Numbered from the stretch's first letter, positions 8,590-17,398 are shown. The stretch is DNA of 34,991 nt from JAVBSC01 sp031547305 (GCA_031547305.1 JAVBSC010000118.1:1-34991); one strand, 5' to 3'. Numbers and translations are program-made. The notes: generated by a model from the letters alone, not told the origin.

Positions 8590-8648
8590 AATAATCGCGC
8601 AAAGCCGACCCGCGCAGCGCAATTTTTGCAGCATAAAGGATACTAATA

Positions 8649-9308
8649 ATGGTTGAAGAACTACAAAAAGTCATTGCGATACTGTCCAAATACGAAGATC
8701 TCTCCCTGGCCGTTTTGGCGTTGACAATGCTGATTTCCATAGGCTGCGGCCTCGTGATTTATCTGCTCTATCGCCACTTTTATCGCGGCGCTGTTTACAG
8801 CGACAATTTCGGCGTTCTGATCGTGCTGGTCAGCGGGATCACCTCCTTCATCATCCTTACCATCGGGGCGAACCTGGTGCTTTCTTTGGGGATGGTCGGC
8901 GCACTGTCCATAGTGCGTTTCAGAGCTCCGGTAAAAGACCCGCTGGACGTCGGATTTCTATACTGGGCCATCGCCGTGGGCGTGGCCACCGGAGCCAGGC
9001 TGTATCTTGTGGCCATAGTTGGAACCGTGGCCGTTGGCCTTATTTACATTATCATGACTTCGCTGCGTAAAGAAAAACGCGCTTTTCTACTCATTCTGCG
9101 TTACCAGGCGCAGGGTGAAGCGCAGGTTGCGGAGCTTTTGCGGCGGATTCCCTATAAATTGAAAAACAAGAGCATTGCCAAAGACAGCACGGAGCTGACT
9201 CTGGAAGTCAAAGTCTCCCGCAACCAAACCGAATTTATGGCCCCTTTTGTGTCCGCCGGAGCCATTTCCAATGCGATTCTGGTGGAATACAACGGGGACT
9301 ACGCCTAA
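8649..9308 (+). CDS. DUF4956 family membrane protein
   Basis: A 219-residue membrane protein with about four transmembrane helices in the first 140 residues (near 18-40, 52-85, 98-116 and 118-137) and a soluble C-terminal domain of about 80 residues. The central sequence GALSIVRFRAPVKDP, followed by the WAIAVGVATGA helix, is characteristic of DUF4956. The function of this family is not established, but it recurs beside VTC-domain and CotH genes. A reasonable guess is a membrane partner for the polyphosphate-polymerase-like protein, since yeast Vtc complexes also combine a VTC domain with membrane subunits. That analogy is inference. The ATG at 8649 has AAAGGA about 9 bases upstream. It ends 19 bases before the convergent clcB gene. 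Confidence 0.85.
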   Translation: MVEELQKVIAILSKYEDLSLAVLALTMLISIGCGLVIYLLYRHFYRGAVYSDNFGVLIVLVSGITSFIILTIGANLVLSLGMVGALSIVRFRAPVKDPLDVGFLYWAIAVGVATGARLYLVAIVGTVAVGLIYIIMTSLRKEKRAFLLILRYQAQGEAQVAELLRRIPYKLKNKSIAKDSTELTLEVKVSRNQTEFMAPFVSAGAISNAILVEYNGDYA

Positions 9309-9327
9309 GCCGGCCCGCCCTCCATGG

Positions 9328-10626
9328 CTATAATCCATAAATCGACACCTTATGCAGCCTGCGCGACAACCCCGAAGCGATAACCGCCGCCGGGAGCAGC
9401 ACTGGCAGCATGGCGTAAGCGCCGGTGATTTCGCAAACCATGAAGGCGGCCATGATTGGCGCATGGGTGGTGGCGGCCAGCACGGTTCCCATTCCCAACA
9501 GGGTGATGCCGGAAAGACCGCTGCCGGGAAACAACGCGTTCAGGCCGTGCGCCAAGACCAAGCCGCCGGCGGAGCCCAGGAAAAGGATGGGGGTAAAAAA
9601 GCCGCCGGGCGCGCCGCCGGCCGCGCTGGCCAGCATGGCCAGGGTCTTCATGGCCAGAAAAAGCAGCACCAGCCTCAGTTCGGGGGGGGCATCCAGGCAG
9701 AGTTGAATCACGCTGTAGCCGTTGCCCCAGACTTCCGGCACGAACAGGGAAAGAAGCCCCACAATGGCTCCGGCCACCCCCAGGCGTAAAGGCAGGGGCA
9801 AACGCCCGCAAGATTTGCGGCTACAAGCCAGGGCGGCGTCCATGGCGTAGAGAAATCCGCTTCCGGCCAGAGCGGCCAGGCCAGAGACTATGGGAGCGAA
9901 AAAAAACAGATCCAGAGATAACGCGGGCGCAACGGCAAGACCGTAGAGCACGCGCGCGCCGTCCAGGGCCATAGTGACGCACAGCCCGGCCGAGGCGGCG
10001 ATGATAATGGGACCAAAGGGGGCTCTGACCACGCTGCCCAGGATCATTTCCAGGGCGAAAAAAGCGCCGGCCGCCGGGGCGTGGTAGGCGGCGGCCACGC
10101 CGGCGGCCGCTCCGCAGGCCATGTACAGTGGGCGATCTTCCGCCGGAGCGACCACGCGGGCCAGCAGAGAGCCAATCAGCGAAGCCAGCAGAATCATCGC
10201 GCCTTCCCGCCCCACGGCCAGACCGCCGGCCACCACAAAGATCGAAGCCAGGCACTTGGCCAGACTGCCCGGAATATCCAGACGGCCGCCGCTTGCGAGA
10301 ATGCCTTCAATGTAATCCGTGGGCAGGGCTTTGGGGTGACGGGAGCGAAAGTGGGCAAAAAGCCAGAGAGCAATACCGGCGGCCAAAGCGCCGCAAAGCG
10401 GGGTGGCAAAGCGCCGCAGGGGCGAAAGAGCGCGCGCGGCGGCCACAAGGCCATGGTCGGAGCCGGTGATGTGGCGTTCGGCAAACGACAGACACAAATG
10501 AAAAAACTGCACGGCCAGAGCACCGGCCGCTCCGACCAGAGCGGCAAGCAGGATACGCCACAACGGTTTGGCAAAGCGGGATGACGTTTCAAAATTTGGC
10601 ATAATATACAAGCCTCGGCTTTTCAT
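9328..10626 (-). CDS. clcB: ClcB-type voltage-gated chloride channel family protein
   Basis: A 432-residue CLC-family protein that moves chloride across the inner membrane. Motifs match E. coli ClcB closely: DYIEG before the first selectivity region, GREGAMILLASLIGSL around the gating glutamate, AAAYHAPAAG, VWGNGYSVIQ, GGAPGGFFTPILFLG and ATTHAPIMAAFMVCEITG. The position that carries the internal proton glutamate in ClC-ec1 (the second Glu of its EE pair) is Met here, as it is non-acidic in ClcB, so strict proton exchange is uncertain. The start at 10626 gives MKSRGLYIMPNFE. An internal ATG at 10602 is equally possible. A 7-bp hairpin (10632-10650) sits just before the start. The gene lies 81 bases downstream of argH on the same strand and may be read through from it. 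Confidence 0.88.
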   Translation of the reverse strand: MKSRGLYIMPNFETSSRFAKPLWRILLAALVGAAGALAVQFFHLCLSFAERHITGSDHGLVAAARALSPLRRFATPLCGALAAGIALWLFAHFRSRHPKALPTDYIEGILASGGRLDIPGSLAKCLASIFVVAGGLAVGREGAMILLASLIGSLLARVVAPAEDRPLYMACGAAAGVAAAYHAPAAGAFFALEMILGSVVRAPFGPIIIAASAGLCVTMALDGARVLYGLAVAPALSLDLFFFAPIVSGLAALAGSGFLYAMDAALACSRKSCGRLPLPLRLGVAGAIVGLLSLFVPEVWGNGYSVIQLCLDAPPELRLVLLFLAMKTLAMLASAAGGAPGGFFTPILFLGSAGGLVLAHGLNALFPGSGLSGITLLGMGTVLAATTHAPIMAAFMVCEITGAYAMLPVLLPAAVIASGLSRRLHKVSIYGL

Positions 10627-10707
10627 AGCCTGCCGGAGCCGATCTCCGGCACCGACATCCTCCAGGATAACACAACCCGGATTAAGTAGCTTGTATTTTG
10701 TATGCCC

Positions 10708-12090
10708 TTATCGCAAAAAATCTTCAAACTTATTCAGCTGCGCGGCAATTGAGGCCGGCCCGGTGCCGCCCCGGCTCTCGCGCCTGGCCACGGCCGCGGC
10801 AAACTCCAGCACCTTGTATACGCCCTCTTCAATCAGCGGGCTGATCCCCTGGTAATCCTCCAGGGAAAGGTTTTCCAGCCCAAGACCGCGCGCCTCGGCC
10901 AGGGCCACGGCCCGGCCGGTAAGGTGATGCGCCTCGCGGAATGGAATGCCCCGGCCCACCAGGTAGTCGGCCAACTCAGTGGCGTTCACAAAGCCGCGCC
11001 GCAAGGCCGCGAGCATGCGATCCGGGTTGAAGCGCAATGCTCCGACCATGCCGGCCATAACGGACAGGGCGGCCTTTACGGTGGCGTCCGCGTCCAGAAA
11101 AGGCTCTTTGTCCTCCTGCAAATCCCGGTTATAGGTCATGGGCAGACCCTTGACCGTGGTCAGCAGGCTCAGGAGCGCTCCGTAAACCCGACCGGTCTTG
11201 CCGCGCGTGAGTTCGGCCACATCCGGGTTTTTTTTCTGCGGCATAATGCTGGAACCGGTGGAGTAAGCGTCCGGCAAGTTTACAAAGCCAAAAGCCGGAT
11301 TGGCCCAAAGGATCACGTCCTCGCAAAAGCGCGACAAATGCGCCATGATCAGCGAGGCGCAGAACAAAGCCTCCAGAGCGAAGTCCCGATCCGAGACCGC
11401 ATCCATGCTGTTGTCAAACACGCCGTGCAGGCCCAGTTCATCCGCCACGCAGGCCGGATCGGTCGGGTAAGTGGTGCCGGCCAGGGCTGCCGCGCCCAAA
11501 GGACTTACCCTGGTACGGCGGTCCGCGTCCTCCAGGCGCTCGTAGTCGCGCTTAAGCATCCAGGCGTAGGCCAGCAGATGCTGGGCCAGACTGACCGGCT
11601 GGGCGGGCTGCAAATGCGTGCAGCCGGGCAAAATAGTGCTGACGTGCTCCCCGGCCTGATCCGCAAACGCCCGGATCAAACCGCGCAAGAGCTTTTTCCA
11701 TTCCCCCAGGCTATCCGACACAAACAGCCGGAAGTCCAGAGCCACCTGATCGTTGCGGCTGCGGCCGGTGTGCAGCTTTTTACCCACCTCGCCCACCAGT
11801 TCGGTCAGGCGGCTTTCCACGTTCATATGCACGTCTTCAAGCTCCGGCCGCCACTCGAACGTCCCGGCCTCGATCTCCGCCTTGACCTTGTCCAGCCCGG
11901 CGCACAAAGCTTCCGCCTCTTCCGGCCGGATTATCCCCCGCCGGCCCAGCATACGCGCATGCGCTTGCGACCCCCGGATGTCCTGAGCGTACATGGCCCG
12001 GTCAAAAGATATGGACTCTGTGTACGCCTCCACCTCGCCGGACGCGCCCTGACTGAACCGCCCGCCCCACATTTTACTAGCTTTAGTCAT
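10708..12090 (-). CDS. argH: Argininosuccinate lyase
   Basis: Splits argininosuccinate into arginine and fumarate, the last step of arginine synthesis. The 460-residue protein belongs to the fumarase/aspartase superfamily. It has LHTGRSRNDQV near residue 107, the catalytic THLQPAQ region (His159), and the superfamily signature GSSIMPQKKNPD at 279-290 with the catalytic serine in the SS pair. Length is normal. The ATG at 12090 has no clear ribosome binding site. An alternative is the internal Met at residue 7, and the protein core MWGGRFSQG begins there. It is third in the argF-argG-argH order on the minus strand, but a 204-base spacer containing strong hairpins separates it from argG, so its level may differ from that of the first two genes. 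Confidence 0.96.
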   Translation of the reverse strand: MTKASKMWGGRFSQGASGEVEAYTESISFDRAMYAQDIRGSQAHARMLGRRGIIRPEEAEALCAGLDKVKAEIEAGTFEWRPELEDVHMNVESRLTELVGEVGKKLHTGRSRNDQVALDFRLFVSDSLGEWKKLLRGLIRAFADQAGEHVSTILPGCTHLQPAQPVSLAQHLLAYAWMLKRDYERLEDADRRTRVSPLGAAALAGTTYPTDPACVADELGLHGVFDNSMDAVSDRDFALEALFCASLIMAHLSRFCEDVILWANPAFGFVNLPDAYSTGSSIMPQKKNPDVAELTRGKTGRVYGALLSLLTTVKGLPMTYNRDLQEDKEPFLDADATVKAALSVMAGMVGALRFNPDRMLAALRRGFVNATELADYLVGRGIPFREAHHLTGRAVALAEARGLGLENLSLEDYQGISPLIEEGVYKVLEFAAAVARRESRGGTGPASIAAQLNKFEDFLR

Positions 12091-12180
12091 AATTATCTGA
12101 TGGGTCTGTTGTTATATCCGGGTAGGCGAAGCCTCCCCGGACTCCACCGCCGGGGGTAGAGCTCCTGGGAACCTATTCAC

Positions 12181-12217
12181 AGCCGCCGCTGTTTCGCTTT
12201 GCGAAACAGCGGCGGCT
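12181..12217. repeat. 17-bp perfect inverted repeat in the argG-argH gap
   Basis: AGCCGCCGCTGTTTCGC (12181-12197) and its exact reverse complement (12201-12217) flank a 3-base loop. In the argG-to-argH direction no T run follows, so it is not a standard terminator. A T run (12222-12218) precedes it instead. It may stabilise the argG message, act as a partial terminator with the neighbouring hairpins, or be a dispersed palindromic repeat. Confidence 0.8.
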
Positions 12218-12222
12218 AAAAA

Positions 12223-12270
12223 GGGGTCCGAGGGCAATCGCCCCACGGCGTGGCGGGGCGGAGCCCCGCC
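12223..12270. repeat. GC-rich palindromic element downstream of argG
   Basis: GGCGGGGC (12252-12259) pairs with GCCCCGCC (12263-12270) around a 3-base loop. A smaller GGGC/GCCC hairpin lies at 12232-12243. On the minus strand CCCC followed by a five-T run comes next, so for argG transcripts this pair could act as a leaky intrinsic terminator. The GGGGC-NNN-GCCCC style resembles the palindrome at 17399-17415, which suggests a family of dispersed intergenic repeats. Confidence 0.55.
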
Positions 12271-12294
12271 GCAGTATAGCCAACTACATCCAAG

Positions 12295-13494
12295 TTAAAC
12301 CAAATCTTTTCTATAGCCCTGAATTCTCAATCCATTTAAACGGATGAAGCCGGCTGCGTCGGCCTGGTTATATACTTCGTCGCGTTCGAAGGTGGCTAAG
12401 TCCACACGGAAGAGGGAGTACGGGGATTTACGGCCAACGGGGTAGACGTTGCCTTTGTAGAGTTTGAGGCGCGCGGAGCCGGTGACGCGTTCCTGGGACT
12501 TATCGATCAGGGCCTGGAGGGTTTCGCGTTCCGGGGCGTACCAGAAGCCGTTGTACACGGCTGCGGCGTAGCGGGGAATGAGGCTGTCGCGCAGGTGCAG
12601 GACTTCACGGTCCAGGCAGATGCTTTCCAGATCGCGGTGCGCGGCGTGCAGGATAGTACCGCCGGGGGTTTCGTATACGCCGCGGGATTTCATGCCCACA
12701 AAGCGGTTTTCCACCATGTCGATGCGGCCGATGCCGTGCCTTCCGCCAACCTGGTTGAGGGTTTTCATCAGGCTGGCCGGGCTTTGCTTCTGCCCGTTGA
12801 CGGCTATGGGAATGCCGGCTTCAAAGTCTATGACCACGTATTCCGGGATGTCCGGGGCCTGCTCGGGCGGCACGGTCATAATGTAGCTGCCTGGGCCGGC
12901 TTCCTGCCAGGGGTCTTCCAGCTCGCCGCCTTCAAAGCTGAGATGGAGCATGTTGCGGTCCATGCTGTAGTGCTTGGAACCGGAGGACAGGGGAATACCA
13001 TGCGTTTCCGCGTAGTTGTTCAGGTCGCTGCGGGATTTCATATCCCAAAGCCGCCAGGGCGCGATGACCTGGATATCCGGAGCCAGAGCGTTGACAGTGA
13101 GCTCAAAGCGCACCTGATCGTTGCCCTTGCCAGTGGCGCCGTGGGCCACGGCGTCGGCTCCGTGCTCGCGGGCGATCTCCACCAGGCGTTTGGCTATAAG
13201 CGGCCGGGCAATGGAAGTGCCCAGCAGGTAACGGCCCTCGTAGATGGCCGAAGCGCGGAACATAGGGAAGATGAAGTCACGGGCGAACTCTTCGCGCAGG
13301 TCTTCCACATAGGCTTTGACGGCGCCGGTTTTAAGAGCTTTGGCCTCCACTCCGTCCAGTTCCTCTTCCTGGCCCAGGTCGCAGGTCAGGGTAATCACTT
13401 CACAGTCGTAGGTCTGGGCGATCCACTTGAGTATTACGGAGGTGTCCAGGCCTCCGGAGTAAGCCAGAACAACTTTATTTATCTTTTTGCTCAT
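12295..13494 (-). CDS. argG: Argininosuccinate synthase
   Basis: Joins citrulline and aspartate with ATP to make argininosuccinate. The 399-residue protein has the N-type ATP pyrophosphatase loop AYSGGLDTS at residues 11-19, HGATGKGNDQVRFE near residue 115 and LSSGSKHYSMDRN near residue 175, all typical of ArgG. Length is normal and no changes are seen at key positions. The ATG at 13494 has AGGGA about 7 bases upstream. It begins 19 bases after argF ends, so argF-argG are one transcript. Its 3' side holds several hairpins before argH. Confidence 0.97.
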   Translation of the reverse strand: MSKKINKVVLAYSGGLDTSVILKWIAQTYDCEVITLTCDLGQEEELDGVEAKALKTGAVKAYVEDLREEFARDFIFPMFRASAIYEGRYLLGTSIARPLIAKRLVEIAREHGADAVAHGATGKGNDQVRFELTVNALAPDIQVIAPWRLWDMKSRSDLNNYAETHGIPLSSGSKHYSMDRNMLHLSFEGGELEDPWQEAGPGSYIMTVPPEQAPDIPEYVVIDFEAGIPIAVNGQKQSPASLMKTLNQVGGRHGIGRIDMVENRFVGMKSRGVYETPGGTILHAAHRDLESICLDREVLHLRDSLIPRYAAAVYNGFWYAPERETLQALIDKSQERVTGSARLKLYKGNVYPVGRKSPYSLFRVDLATFERDEVYNQADAAGFIRLNGLRIQGYRKDLV

Positions 13495-13513
13495 GGGTGA
13501 TCCCTAAATTGGT

Positions 13514-14416
13514 TTATTTTGAGTAAATCCACTCGAGTATGGCCATCTGCATATGCAGACGGTTTTCCGCCTGATCAAAGATGATGGAGTTCTTACCCTC
13601 CAGCACTTCCTCGGTCACTTCCTCGCCCCGATGGGCGGGCAGGCAATGCATGAACTTGGCCTTAGGGGCGGCTTTTTTCATAAGTTCCTTGGTGACGCAA
13701 AAATCCTTAAAGGCCCGGGCTCTGGCTTTCTGCTCCTCCTCCTGCCCCATGGAGGCCCAGACGTCGGTATTCACGTAGTGCGCGCCGTCAATGGCCATGT
13801 GCGGCTCATTGGTCAGGAATATTTTGGCCTTGGCCTGCAGGCAGAAGCCGATGAAATCCGCGTCCGGCTCATAGCCCTTGGGAAAGGCCATGAACAGCTC
13901 AAAGGGGAAGTATATGGCCGCTTCCATCCAGGAGTTGGCCATGTTGTTGCCGTCGCCTATCCAGGCCACCCGGAGTTTGGAAAAGTCCGGGGTGCGCTCG
14001 TAAATGGTGAGAAGATCGCTCATGATCTGACAGGGATGGCCTTCGTCCGTGAGCGCGTTGACCACCGGCACGGAGCCGTACTCCATAAGTTCGTCCAGCT
14101 TGTGCTGGCCAAAGGTGCGCACCACCATGCCGTCGCAGTAGCGGGAAAGCACCCTGGCCGTGTCGCGTAGCGGCTCGGAGCGGCCGAGCTGGCTTTCCGC
14201 CGGGGTCATAAAAATAGTCTGTCCGCCCAGGCGGCGGATGCCCACTTCAAAGGACAGCCGGGTGCGGGTGGAGGCTTTTTCAAAAATAAGGGCTATAATT
14301 TTGCCTGCCAGCAAATCGCCGCGAAAGCCGGATTCCTTCATTTCCTTGGCCCGCTTCAGCAGGTTCTGCGCATTTTTCTGGCCCAGGTCACGAATTTTGG
14401 TAAAGTGTCTTGGCAT
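13514..14416 (-). CDS. argF: Ornithine carbamoyltransferase
   Basis: Transfers the carbamoyl group from carbamoyl phosphate to ornithine, giving citrulline. The 300-residue protein carries the carbamoyl phosphate signature STRTR at 49-53, HPCQ at 127-130, and HCLPAHRGEE starting at residue 257, which holds the catalytic Cys of the HCLP motif. The SMG-type ornithine loop is present as WASMGQEEE. The ATG at 14416 has GAGGGGG 5 bases upstream. It is the first gene of the argF-argG-argH cluster, divergent from the epimerase gene. The 222-base divergent gap holds A/T-rich inverted repeats (T7C/GA7 at 14480-14501 and AATTC/GAATT at 14501-14516). No clear ArgR box was recognised. Confidence 0.96.
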   Translation of the reverse strand: MPRHFTKIRDLGQKNAQNLLKRAKEMKESGFRGDLLAGKIIALIFEKASTRTRLSFEVGIRRLGGQTIFMTPAESQLGRSEPLRDTARVLSRYCDGMVVRTFGQHKLDELMEYGSVPVVNALTDEGHPCQIMSDLLTIYERTPDFSKLRVAWIGDGNNMANSWMEAAIYFPFELFMAFPKGYEPDADFIGFCLQAKAKIFLTNEPHMAIDGAHYVNTDVWASMGQEEEQKARARAFKDFCVTKELMKKAAPKAKFMHCLPAHRGEEVTEEVLEGKNSIIFDQAENRLHMQMAILEWIYSK

Positions 14417-14479
14417 AAAGCCCCCTCGTTCTGAAGCAATTTAATTTTGAGGCGCTCAGGCCATGCTATGCGCGGCCAG

Positions 14480-14516
14480 TTTTTTTCTTATTCGAAAAAA
14501 AATTCCTTTTAGAATT
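14480..14516. promoter_or_regulatory. A/T-rich inverted repeats between argF and the epimerase gene
   Basis: TTTTTTTC (14480-14487) and GAAAAAAA (14494-14501) form an inverted repeat with a 6-base spacer, directly followed by AATTC/GAATT (14501-14516). This is the most A/T-rich part of the divergent gap and probably belongs to one or both promoter regions. No specific regulator can be named. Confidence 0.35.
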
Positions 14517-14638
14517 AAAACGTGGCCCTGTAAAGCCATACGATTCAAGCGCCGGACCAGCGCATCGCTTGCGCAAACAGCTAAAAAGTGATTGTATCCG
14601 GCCTGCTGAATCAAAATCGTATAAGGAGTTCGCAAATT

Positions 14639-15577
14639 ATGGCGGATTATCTGGTTACCGGCGCGGCCGGATTTATCGGCGCTGCCGTGGCCCGCGCCCT
14701 GCTCAAGGCCGGGCACAGGGTGGTGGGGGTGGACAACCTTTCCACCGGCTTTGAAGAAAACGTGCCGTCCGGCACGGAATTTTACCGGTCCGACTGCCAG
14801 GACGCCTCGCTCTACTCCGATACCTTGCCCAAACTGCCCTATGCCGCGATTTTCCACATCGCCGGGCAGAGCAGCGGGGCAATCAGTTTTGACGACCCGG
14901 TCTATGATCTGCGCACTAACGCGGAATCCACTCTGCATCTTTTAAAATTCGCCCTGGCCCATGGCTGCGGACGCTTTGTCTACGCCAGCACCATGTCTGT
15001 CTACGGCGTCAAGCCGGACGAGCCGGTGCGCGAAGACGCGCCCTGCTCCCCGCAATCCTTTTACGGCGTCGGCAAGCTGGCCAGCGAACACTACCTGCGC
15101 CTGTATGAGCAATACGGCATCCGCTCCACAGCCCTGCGTCTGTTCAACGTCTACGGGCCGGGCCAGAACATGGGGAACCTGCGTCAGGGCATGGTGAGCA
15201 TCTTTCTGGCCATGCTGGCTAACTCCGGACACGTCCACGTGCAGGGCAGCCCGGAACGCTACCGGGACTTCGTGCACATCAGCGACGTGGTCCGCGCATT
15301 CCTGCTCTGCCTTGAAGCTCCCGCCTCCGCCGGCAAGGCCATCAACATAGCCGGAGGCTCGCGCGTTACCGTCGGCCGCCTGGTGGAGCTTCTGCGCGGC
15401 CTGCACAAACAACCCTCCACCGTCGAATACTCCGGCAACACCCCCGGCGACATCCACGGCATCCGCGCGGACCTCGGCCTGGCCGCCTCAGCCCTGGGCT
15501 ATAAGCCGCAAATATCTTTGGAAAACGGCCTGAAAGACATGTATGACTGGTATATTAGGCTGTTGACGAAGAAATAG
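14639..15577 (+). CDS. NAD-dependent sugar-nucleotide epimerase/dehydratase
   Basis: A 312-residue extended short-chain dehydrogenase/reductase of the UDP-glucose 4-epimerase group. It has the NAD-binding GAAGFIG at residues 8-14, an active-site STMSVYG segment, and the catalytic Tyr142-xxx-Lys146 (YGVGK). LFNVYGPGQ and RDFVHISDVVRAFLL are substrate-domain motifs shared by GalE-like and WbpP-like enzymes. The exact sugar substrate cannot be read from the sequence. The start at 14639 (MADYLVTG) was chosen over an in-frame codon at 14588 because AAGGAG lies about 12 bases upstream and the Rossmann strand begins directly after it. It is followed after 43 bases by a glycosyltransferase-like gene, which supports a role in cell-surface or other glycan synthesis. 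Confidence 0.85.
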   Translation: MADYLVTGAAGFIGAAVARALLKAGHRVVGVDNLSTGFEENVPSGTEFYRSDCQDASLYSDTLPKLPYAAIFHIAGQSSGAISFDDPVYDLRTNAESTLHLLKFALAHGCGRFVYASTMSVYGVKPDEPVREDAPCSPQSFYGVGKLASEHYLRLYEQYGIRSTALRLFNVYGPGQNMGNLRQGMVSIFLAMLANSGHVHVQGSPERYRDFVHISDVVRAFLLCLEAPASAGKAINIAGGSRVTVGRLVELLRGLHKQPSTVEYSGNTPGDIHGIRADLGLAASALGYKPQISLENGLKDMYDWYIRLLTKK

Positions 15578-15620
15578 ATTCGGGCTGCCCGTCCCCCACC
15601 AACACACGAGACTTCCATAA

Positions 15621-17177
15621 ATGAAATTTGAACCGGGCGAAGAAAAAATCCAGCGCATGTTTGAGGCGCTGTCCGGCCTGGCGGCCAGGGCGTTTACGGA
15701 TCAGCGCCTGGTGTCCAACCAGGTGCTGGCCAAAAGCCCGCACAACTGGCCGCTTTTGCGCCGCTATGCGCTGGGCGAGCCGTCAACTTTGCCGGGCTGG
15801 GCCGGGCTGCTTGGACTGCTGGCCCGCTATTACACGCTCAACCTGGGGCATGTTTGCATGATGCTTCTGGGACGGATCGCTTTGTGGGCCTCCGGGTTGA
15901 AACAGCCGACGACGGATGATCGGAAGACTCTGGTGGCGGATACTTTTATGGTCTTGCCCAGGGTGGCGCAAAACGGACGCTACGATGAGCTTTACCTGCC
16001 AGACCTGCCCCAGGCGGCCGAGCAAAGAGGCTGGCGGGTCATCCGGTTGTTCCGCCTGTACGGTAGCCGTAACCCCCTTCTGCTGCTCAAGGTGTTTAAA
16101 ATCTTGAAGACCCAGGGAGTGGAGGCCCTTACGGAACTTCACCTGCTGCGCGCGGCGGACTGGTTGCGGCTGCTCTGGCACGCCCTGAGCTTTCCTTGCG
16201 CGCTGCTGCGCTTTTGTCGAAGCATAAACCCGACTGATTCCAAAGCGCCTGAGGCCTACATAAAAGAAGCTCTGCTGCGAAGTCTGGGTGAATCTTACTG
16301 CGCCGGCGAAAGCCGCCGCCTGGTCGGACGCCGCCTGGCGGAATATTTGCGGCCGCTTTTGCCGAGCCGAGCCAAAGTAATAAGCTGGCACGAAAACCAG
16401 CCGGTCAACAAGGGGTTCTACCTGGGGCTCGCCCAGGCGAGGCAAAAAACCGGCCTGGCCGTGCCCTGCCTGGGGGCGCAATTGTTCATCTGGCCCAACT
16501 CCTTGCTGAACAACATGGCGGACAGCGCCGAAAAAGCGCTTGGATTGACGCCGGACAAGGTGCTGGTGAACGGCCCGTATTTTCTGCCCGAACCCGGCCG
16601 GCCGGACTACCGGGTGGGGCCGGCCCTGCGCTACGGCCCGCTCTTTGCCGAGGCAAATTCCCAAGCCGGCGATGAAAAGCCGGCTGAGCTCCTGGTGCTG
16701 CTCTCCTACCACCCGGCGGAAATACGCCGCGCCCTGGCCCTGCTCGCCCCTTTGGCCGCGTCCGGCCAAGCGCTGGCTTACAAGTTCCACCCGGCCACCA
16801 GAGTGGAGGATTACCGCCGTTTTCTGCCCGCCAATGCAAAGCTGGTGCAAGGCGGGCTGTACCCGGCTCTGCGTAAGGCCGCGGCCGTAGCCGGCTGCGG
16901 GTCCGGCTCTCTGGCCGAAGCCGCGGCCCTGGGCGTACCCGTGCTCAACATCGGCGACCCCGGCCGAATTGCCGGACTGGATCTGAACTACCTGCCGCCC
17001 TTTGGCCAGGGGCGGCTCTGGATGACCATCACCAATCCGGACGAAGCCGCCCCGGCCCTCCGGCAACTGCTCGCCGAGCGCGAAAAACCAGACTGCCCGG
17101 AGCTGGTCCGCGCCTTCCGCGACCAGCTCTTCGCCGAACCCACTTTGGAATTGATTGTAAAATCTTTTGAATTATAG
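15621..17177 (+). CDS. Putative GT-B-like surface glycan protein
   Basis: A 518-residue protein that I cannot assign to a named family. The C-terminal half looks like the nucleotide-sugar-binding side of a GT-B glycosyltransferase or a CDP-glycerol transferase. It shows AYKFHPATRVEDYRRFLP near residue 390, then GCGSGSLAEAAALGVPVLNI near residue 425, the usual place for donor contacts. The middle holds VISWHENQPVNKGF near residue 255 and LVNGPYFLPEPG near residue 315. A hydrophobic stretch near residues 54-75 could be a membrane-associated helix. There is no signal peptide. It follows the epimerase gene by 43 bases, so both probably act in one glycan pathway. The start at 15621 has only a weak GAGA upstream. 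Confidence 0.5.
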   Translation: MKFEPGEEKIQRMFEALSGLAARAFTDQRLVSNQVLAKSPHNWPLLRRYALGEPSTLPGWAGLLGLLARYYTLNLGHVCMMLLGRIALWASGLKQPTTDDRKTLVADTFMVLPRVAQNGRYDELYLPDLPQAAEQRGWRVIRLFRLYGSRNPLLLLKVFKILKTQGVEALTELHLLRAADWLRLLWHALSFPCALLRFCRSINPTDSKAPEAYIKEALLRSLGESYCAGESRRLVGRRLAEYLRPLLPSRAKVISWHENQPVNKGFYLGLAQARQKTGLAVPCLGAQLFIWPNSLLNNMADSAEKALGLTPDKVLVNGPYFLPEPGRPDYRVGPALRYGPLFAEANSQAGDEKPAELLVLLSYHPAEIRRALALLAPLAASGQALAYKFHPATRVEDYRRFLPANAKLVQGGLYPALRKAAAVAGCGSGSLAEAAALGVPVLNIGDPGRIAGLDLNYLPPFGQGRLWMTITNPDEAAPALRQLLAEREKPDCPELVRAFRDQLFAEPTLELIVKSFEL

Positions 17178-17398
17178 CGGAGGCCGTCCATTCCAAGCGA
17201 AGCCAGAGCGATTTCACTTTGGAATTGCTCGGCAGACGCGAAGCGGATGCCCGCGAAGCGCGGCGTTTATCTTGAGAGTCTCGCATTGTTACAAGTGAAA
17301 GCCTATACCGCTTGCGAAACTTGTATTATTTAATCTCAAAGTTTAAATGCTCCAAGGTGGACAAACTCCAAGCAAGTTCGACTGCCGGGTGCAGCGTT

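Noticed and set aside
10627..10707. Fluoride riboswitch ahead of the CLC gene
   Set aside because: The leader has a GCCGGAG/CTCCGGC hairpin but not the conserved fluoride riboswitch core, and the protein matches ClcB rather than fluoride-type CLC proteins.
12181..12222. 17-bp hairpin as the intrinsic terminator of argG
   Set aside because: In the argG direction the T run comes before the stem, not after it, so it does not fit a standard terminator.
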